In this document: positions 42,407 to 46,929 of the stretch, piece by piece
Layout of the letters: each line of letters opens with the position of its first letter
How positions within the stretch are numbered: position 1 is the first letter of the stretch
DNA from: Ignavibacteriales bacterium
GTDB lineage: Bacteria > Bacteroidota > Ignavibacteria > Ignavibacteriales > Ignavibacteriaceae
Length of the DNA stretch: 46,929 nucleotides
Assembly (NCBI GenBank): GCA_014727845.1
Contig: WJMR01000221.1
Span: forward strand, 1 to 46,929
Direction of reading: 5' to 3'
Program-made: the position numbers and the translations under genes
Notes under the pieces: model-generated
What the model saw: only the letters and a program-made list of their open reading frames with translations
Told to the model about the DNA's origin: nothing
Database searches by the model: none

Positions 42407-43116
42407 GAACGCTATTGTTCGCTTTCATCGTCTTGTGCGGCGCGGCCTCGGCTCAACTTTCCGAACCGCAAATATCCTCGCAACAAACGGTGTACGATTT
42501 TGGGAGGATGTTCCAAGGCGATACGGTTAAGTACAGCTTCATCGTTTCGAATACGGGCGGAGATTTGCTGAAGATCGAGAAGGTGATCTCCACCTGCGGT
42601 TGCACCGTCGCCGAGCGTTCGAAGGACGAGTTGAAGCCCGGCGAGAGCGCGACGATCACGGTCGCTTTCGACACGCGCGATCGAATTGGTCCGCAGACGA
42701 AGCTCGTGGCGATCCAGACGAACGACCCGAACACGCGGTATTTTCGGCTCACGTTGCGCGGGGAGATCGTCGAGAAACCGATCGACGTCGAGAACGCGCC
42801 CGCGATCGCCTTCGAATCCAACGCGCACGACTTCGGGACCGTGACCGAAGGGGACGTACTGGAGTGTGAGTTTACGATTCGCAACGACGGCGCTTCGCCC
42901 TTGATCATCAAGGACGTAATGACGAGCTGCGGGTGCACCGTCGCCGCGCCGGAAAAGACGGCGCTCGATCCGGGTGAACGCGCGGGCTTGTTGGTGGAGT
43001 TCGACACGAAGAACCGCCACGGCAGAACGACGCGAACGATCACCGTCGTCAGCAACGATCCGCGCAAACCCTACGCGATCCTCACGGTGTACGCCGTCAT
43101 TCAGAACAAAGGATAA
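42403..43116 (+). CDS. Exported protein with two DUF1573 domains
   Basis: This is a 237-residue protein with a signal peptide ([18 protein letters not shown]) and two tandem Ig-like DUF1573 modules, each with the hallmark CGCT ([12 protein letters not shown] near residue 66, [11 protein letters not shown] near 174) and a VTFDTRxRxG-like strand ([20 protein letters not shown]). DUF1573 proteins are common in Bacteroidota-type envelopes; their role is not established. The paired cysteines in each module could form disulfides or bind a ligand. Its start overlaps tsaB (ATGA), and accD follows after four bases. Confidence 0.88.
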   Translation: MRTLLFAFIVLCGAASAQLSEPQISSQQTVYDFGRMFQGDTVKYSFIVSNTGGDLLKIEKVISTCGCTVAERSKDELKPGESATITVAFDTRDRIGPQTKLVAIQTNDPNTRYFRLTLRGEIVEKPIDVENAPAIAFESNAHDFGTVTEGDVLECEFTIRNDGASPLIIKDVMTSCGCTVAAPEKTALDPGERAGLLVEFDTKNRHGRTTRTITVVSNDPRKPYAILTVYAVIQNKG

Positions 43117-43120
43117 TAGT

Positions 43121-43963
43121 ATGGCTTGGTTTACTCGATCCAAAGAGAACATCGCTTCGGACTCTCAGAAGAAGGACATCCCGGACGGACTGTGGGAGAA
43201 GTGCCCCGCGTGCGACGAGATCGTCCACCGCCGGCAACTCGAGGCGAACTACTGGGTGTGCGTGAAGTGCGAGCACCATTTCCGCATCGGATCGCGCGAG
43301 TATCAGAAGATTTTACTGGACGACGGCGCCCTCAAGGAAACGAACCGAAAGATGCGCGCGGGCGATCCACTCGAATTCGAAGATACGAAAAAATACAAAG
43401 ATCGGATCGAGGCGACGATTAAGAAGTCCGGCTTATACGATGCGGTGCGCACGGGCACGGGCAAATTGGACGGCAGGGAGGTCGCGTTCGGATGTATGGA
43501 CTTCCGTTTTATCGGCGGCAGCATGGGCTCGGTCGTCGGGGAGAAATTAGCGCGACTCGCCGAGCGCGCGTGCAAGAACGAGATCCCGTTGATCATCGTT
43601 TCGCAAAGCGGCGGCGCGCGGATGCAAGAGGCGGCGCTCTCGCTGATGCAGATGGCGAAGACGAGCGCGCGACTGGCGAAGCTCGCCGAGGCGGGCGTGC
43701 CGTACATCTCCGTGCTCACCGATCCGACGACGGGCGGCACCTCCGCCAGCTACGCGATGTTGGGCGACGTGCACATCGCCGAGCCGAGGGCGCTTATCGG
43801 ATTCGCGGGACCGCGCGTCATCAAACAGACGATCGGTCGCGACTTGCCCGAAGGGTTCCAACGCTCCGAGTTTCTCCGCGAGCATGGATTCGTGGACATC
43901 ATCGCCCACCGCAAAGAGTTGAAGACCACCATTTCCACGACGCTCTCGTTGTTGATGGATTGA
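43121..43963 (+). CDS. accD: Acetyl-CoA carboxylase carboxyltransferase subunit beta
   Basis: This subunit helps transfer carboxyl from carboxybiotin to acetyl-CoA, the first step of fatty-acid synthesis. A four-cysteine zinc ribbon (KCPACDEIVHRRQLEANYWVCVKC) precedes the crotonase-fold domain with MGSVVGEKLARLAE, SGGARMQEAALSLMQMAKTS, VLTDPTTGGTSASYAMLGD and EPRALIGFAGPRVIKQT. The track's longer start at 42974 is a shadow of the upstream gene; ATG 43121 with AAAGGA gives 280 residues, the usual size. accA is not in the window. Confidence 0.96.
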   Translation: MAWFTRSKENIASDSQKKDIPDGLWEKCPACDEIVHRRQLEANYWVCVKCEHHFRIGSREYQKILLDDGALKETNRKMRAGDPLEFEDTKKYKDRIEATIKKSGLYDAVRTGTGKLDGREVAFGCMDFRFIGGSMGSVVGEKLARLAERACKNEIPLIIVSQSGGARMQEAALSLMQMAKTSARLAKLAEAGVPYISVLTDPTTGGTSASYAMLGDVHIAEPRALIGFAGPRVIKQTIGRDLPEGFQRSEFLREHGFVDIIAHRKELKTTISTTLSLLMD

Positions 43964-43970
43964 GGCGCCG

Positions 43971-44828
43971 ATGCGCGTGATCGCCTCCACGGACGAGGCG
44001 CGCCGCTTCTCCGACGAGGCGAGACGCGCGGGCAAGATCGTCGGGTTTGTGCCGACGATGGGGTTCCTGCACGAAGGGCATCTGTCGCTCGTGCGGGCGA
44101 GTCGTCGCGAGTGCGGAACCACGATCGTCTCGATCTTCGTCAACCCCGCGCAGTTCGCGCCCGACGAGGATTTCGACGACTACCCGCGAAACTTCGAGCG
44201 CGACGCGAAACTCCTTGAAGCCGAGGGGGTGGACGCGATCTTCGCGCCGAAGCGGGAGGAATTCTACGCCGAGGGATTTCAAACCTACGTAACCGTCGAG
44301 GATATCACGCGTCCGCTCGAGGGCGCTTCGCGTCCGACGCACTTTCGAGGCGTAACGACGGTGGTCGCTATGCTCTTCAACGCGACGCGCCCCGACCGCG
44401 CCTACTTCGGCGGCAAGGACGCGCAACAAGCGGCGACGATCTCCCGTATGGCGGCGGACCTCAAGACGGGCGTCGATATCGTTGTTATGCCGATCGTCCG
44501 AGAATCCGACGGACTGGCGATGAGCTCCCGTAATACGTATCTCTCGCCCGAAGAGCGGAACGACGCGTTGGCGATCTCGCGCGCGTTGCGGGAGGCGAAA
44601 GCGGAGATCGAGGCGGGGGAGCGGGACGCCGGTAATATTCTGGCTCGGATGCGGGAGACGATCGAGCGTTCGGAACGCGCGAACGTCGATTACGTCGCCG
44701 CCGTCGAGCGCGAAACCTTCGAGTCGGTCGATACATTCCGCGCAGGGGGGCGCTACTATCTGCTCGTCGCTTGCCGCGTCGGAAAGACGCGACTGATCGA
44801 CAACGAACCGATCTCGATTCCGGGATAA
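43971..44828 (+). CDS. panC: Pantothenate synthetase
   Basis: It joins pantoate and beta-alanine with ATP to make pantothenate, the coenzyme A precursor. The 285-residue protein has VPTMGFLHEGHLSLV with the HxGH site, VSIFVNPAQFAPDEDFDDYPR, FRGVTTVVAMLFN, YFGGKDAQQ and SSRNTYLSPEER (the KMSKS-like region). It ends the porX-tsaE-tsaB-DUF1573-accD-panC run. A small 5-bp hairpin (GCGGA/TCCGC at 44842-44856) follows but has no T-run. Confidence 0.96.
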   Translation: MRVIASTDEARRFSDEARRAGKIVGFVPTMGFLHEGHLSLVRASRRECGTTIVSIFVNPAQFAPDEDFDDYPRNFERDAKLLEAEGVDAIFAPKREEFYAEGFQTYVTVEDITRPLEGASRPTHFRGVTTVVAMLFNATRPDRAYFGGKDAQQAATISRMAADLKTGVDIVVMPIVRESDGLAMSSRNTYLSPEERNDALAISRALREAKAEIEAGERDAGNILARMRETIERSERANVDYVAAVERETFESVDTFRAGGRYYLLVACRVGKTRLIDNEPISIPG

Positions 44829-44865
44829 TCGCCGTCCGAATGCGGAGAAAATCCGCGTCTCCACG

Positions 44866-44894
44866 TTGACTCTCGCGGCGGTATTCCTTATTTT
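44866..44894 (+). promoter_or_regulatory. Promoter of the rplU-rpmA(-mdh) operon
   Basis: TTGACT (44866-44871), 17-base spacer, TATTTT (44889-44894), then GC, giving TATTTTGC. It sits about 36 bases before the rplU start and is the best sigma-70-type match in the window. Confidence 0.65.
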
Positions 44895-44929
44895 GCTTTT
44901 CTGTAAAAAATCGTAACAGAAGGAAAGAT

Positions 44930-45238
44930 ATGATCGCGATAGTCGATATTGCGGGCAAGCAAATCAAAGTTGAAGAGAACGGCGAGTACTACGTTCCGTT
45001 GATGAAGGCGGAGCCGGAGACCGATCTCGAATTCGACAAAGTGCTGTTGGTCGCCGATCAATCGGGTACGAAAGTCGGCGCGCCCTATGTGAGCGACGTG
45101 AAAGTAAAGGCGAAAGCGCTTGAGAACGTGAAGGACGATAAGATTCTCGTTCTGCACAAGAAGCGTCGCAAAGGATACCAGAAGCTGAACGGTCATCGTC
45201 AGTCGCTGACGAAGATCCAAGTAACGAAGATTGGCTAA
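44930..45238 (+). CDS. rplU: 50S ribosomal protein L21
   Basis: This large-subunit protein binds 23S rRNA. The 102-residue sequence shows the family start MIAIVDIAGKQIKVEENGEYYVPLM, a central DKVLLVADQSGTKVGAPYV, and the conserved basic end KKRRKGYQKLNGHRQSLTKIQV. AAGGAAAG lies just before the start. It is followed after 14 bases by rpmA, the near-universal partner order. Confidence 0.97.
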   Translation: MIAIVDIAGKQIKVEENGEYYVPLMKAEPETDLEFDKVLLVADQSGTKVGAPYVSDVKVKAKALENVKDDKILVLHKKRRKGYQKLNGHRQSLTKIQVTKIG

Positions 45239-45252
45239 CGAGGTGATTACTT

Positions 45253-46462
<1,210 letters not shown>

Positions 46463-46487
46463 CGTAGCGCCGAATAGGTAAGCTTAT

Positions 46488-46518
46488 AAAAGCGTCGCGT
46501 TCAAAGCGCGGCGCTTTT
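46488..46518. terminator. Bidirectional terminator between mdh and the convergent ATPase gene
   Basis: AAAAGCGTCGCG (46488-46499) pairs with CGCGGCGCTTTT (46507-46518) with one G-U pair around a 7-base loop. A-runs and T-runs on both sides allow termination in both directions. It touches the stop codon of the minus-strand gene. Confidence 0.8.
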
Positions 46519-46921
46519 ACTTTTTAAAGGTGAGGATCGCCTCGACGCCGCGCTCCTCGGTTCGATACTCGAGGTTGTCCGCGTAAACGCGCATCAGATA
46601 CAGTCCTCGCCCCGAGTCGCGTAGCAGGTTCTCAGGCGCGGTCGGATCCGGCGTCTCATCGGGGTCGAACCCCTCCCCCTCGTCCAACACGGAAACGACG
46701 AACTTGTCGGGGTGATCGTAAATCGTAACGGTCGCGGATTTTGCGGGATCGTATTTATTGCCGTGCTTAAGCGCGTTCGTCGCCGCCTCGGAAACGGCGA
46801 GAAGGATGTCGTAGGTTTTATCCTCCGAGAACCCCGCCTCGAGCGCGCCGTCGCGAACGAAGCGTTCGACTTCGGCGAGTCGCTCGGGAGAGCTGGGAAC
46901 GGCGAGAGCGCTACTTTTCAT
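46517..46921 (-). CDS. RsbW-like anti-sigma factor/serine kinase (HATPase domain)
   Basis: This 134-residue single-domain GHKL ATPase resembles RsbW/SpoIIAB. The N-box is SEAATNALKHGNKYD, the G1 box VLDEGEGFDP, and the G2 box DSGRGLYLMRVYADN. Such proteins bind a sigma factor or phosphorylate an anti-sigma antagonist (STAS protein), in partner-switching control. No partner is in view; the promoter and any upstream gene lie beyond the window edge. Whether the start is ATG 46921 is likely but the upstream sequence is only 8 bases long. Confidence 0.85.
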   Translation of the reverse strand: MKSSALAVPSSPERLAEVERFVRDGALEAGFSEDKTYDILLAVSEAATNALKHGNKYDPAKSATVTIYDHPDKFVVSVLDEGEGFDPDETPDPTAPENLLRDSGRGLYLMRVYADNLEYRTEERGVEAILTFKK

Positions 46922-46929
46922 AGCGGAAG

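Noticed and set aside
43899-44864. 321-residue minus-strand ORF opposite panC
   Set aside because: Antisense shadow of panC, which is complete.

Overview
The window looks like a chromosomal segment of a bacterium from the FCB (Fibrobacterota-Chlorobiota-Bacteroidota) superphylum or a candidate phylum beside it; the sequence does not fix the phylum. Three secreted proteins end in the NYPNPFNP-type C-terminal sorting domain of the type IX secretion system (T9SS), and a PorX-type T9SS regulator is encoded further on. Quinone genes are menaquinone-type (menA, menC, menE). Several upstream regions carry TATTTTT(A/G)-like boxes resembling Bacteroidota promoters. The DNA is GC-rich and densely coded on both strands. 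I see no rRNA, tRNA, CRISPR array, insertion sequence or phage gene.

Layout. 1-3.5 kb: two tandem T9SS cargo genes, the first cut by the window edge, the second a glycosyl-hydrolase-like-10 (DUF187) protein. 3.5-6.2 kb (minus): an outer-membrane beta-barrel gene, pncB, and a pncA remnant with four in-frame stop codons. 6.3-8.9 kb (plus): def, fmt and a trans-sulfuration PLP enzyme. 8.9-12.7 kb (minus): ABC-2 exporter ATPase and permease, PrsW-like protease, nadD. 12.8-16.2 kb (plus): menA-menC-menE. 16.3-23.4 kb (plus): secreted glycosidase, homocysteine methyltransferase/MTHFR fusion, GH65 disaccharide phosphorylase, beta-phosphoglucomutase. 23.4-25.9 kb (minus): gatB, lepB. 26.0-27.6 kb (plus): WG-repeat lipoprotein and a two-gene unit of unknown role. 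27.6-35.5 kb (minus): a tight eight-gene run HNH-trpS-scpA-scpB-rluB-dacB-lysS-URO-D-like. 35.5-37.3 kb: a long regulatory region and a three-gene operon of unknown function. 37.4-46.5 kb (plus): smpB-tyrS-arginine decarboxylase, then porX-tsaE-tsaB-DUF1573-accD-panC, then rplU-rpmA-mdh. The window closes with an RsbW-like ATPase gene on the minus strand.

The most notable locus is 35.75-37.30 kb. A near-consensus sigma-54 (-24/-12) promoter lies about 100 bp downstream of three related dyad sites. The sites start at 35757, 35799 and 35841, exactly 42 bp apart, or four helical turns. This is the layout expected for an enhancer-binding-protein array. It drives two sister 67-residue single-pass membrane proteins sharing a PEVGLTMADG motif, then a GcvH-like protein that lacks the lipoyl lysine and carries a four-cysteine N-terminal motif. 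A strong intrinsic terminator closes the unit. I cannot assign a function.

Other points worth checking are the decayed pncA beside an intact translationally coupled pncB, a 92-bp out-of-frame scpA/scpB overlap built on a 9-nt repeat that gives acidic low-complexity tails in both frames, and the co-occurrence of porX with T9SS cargo.
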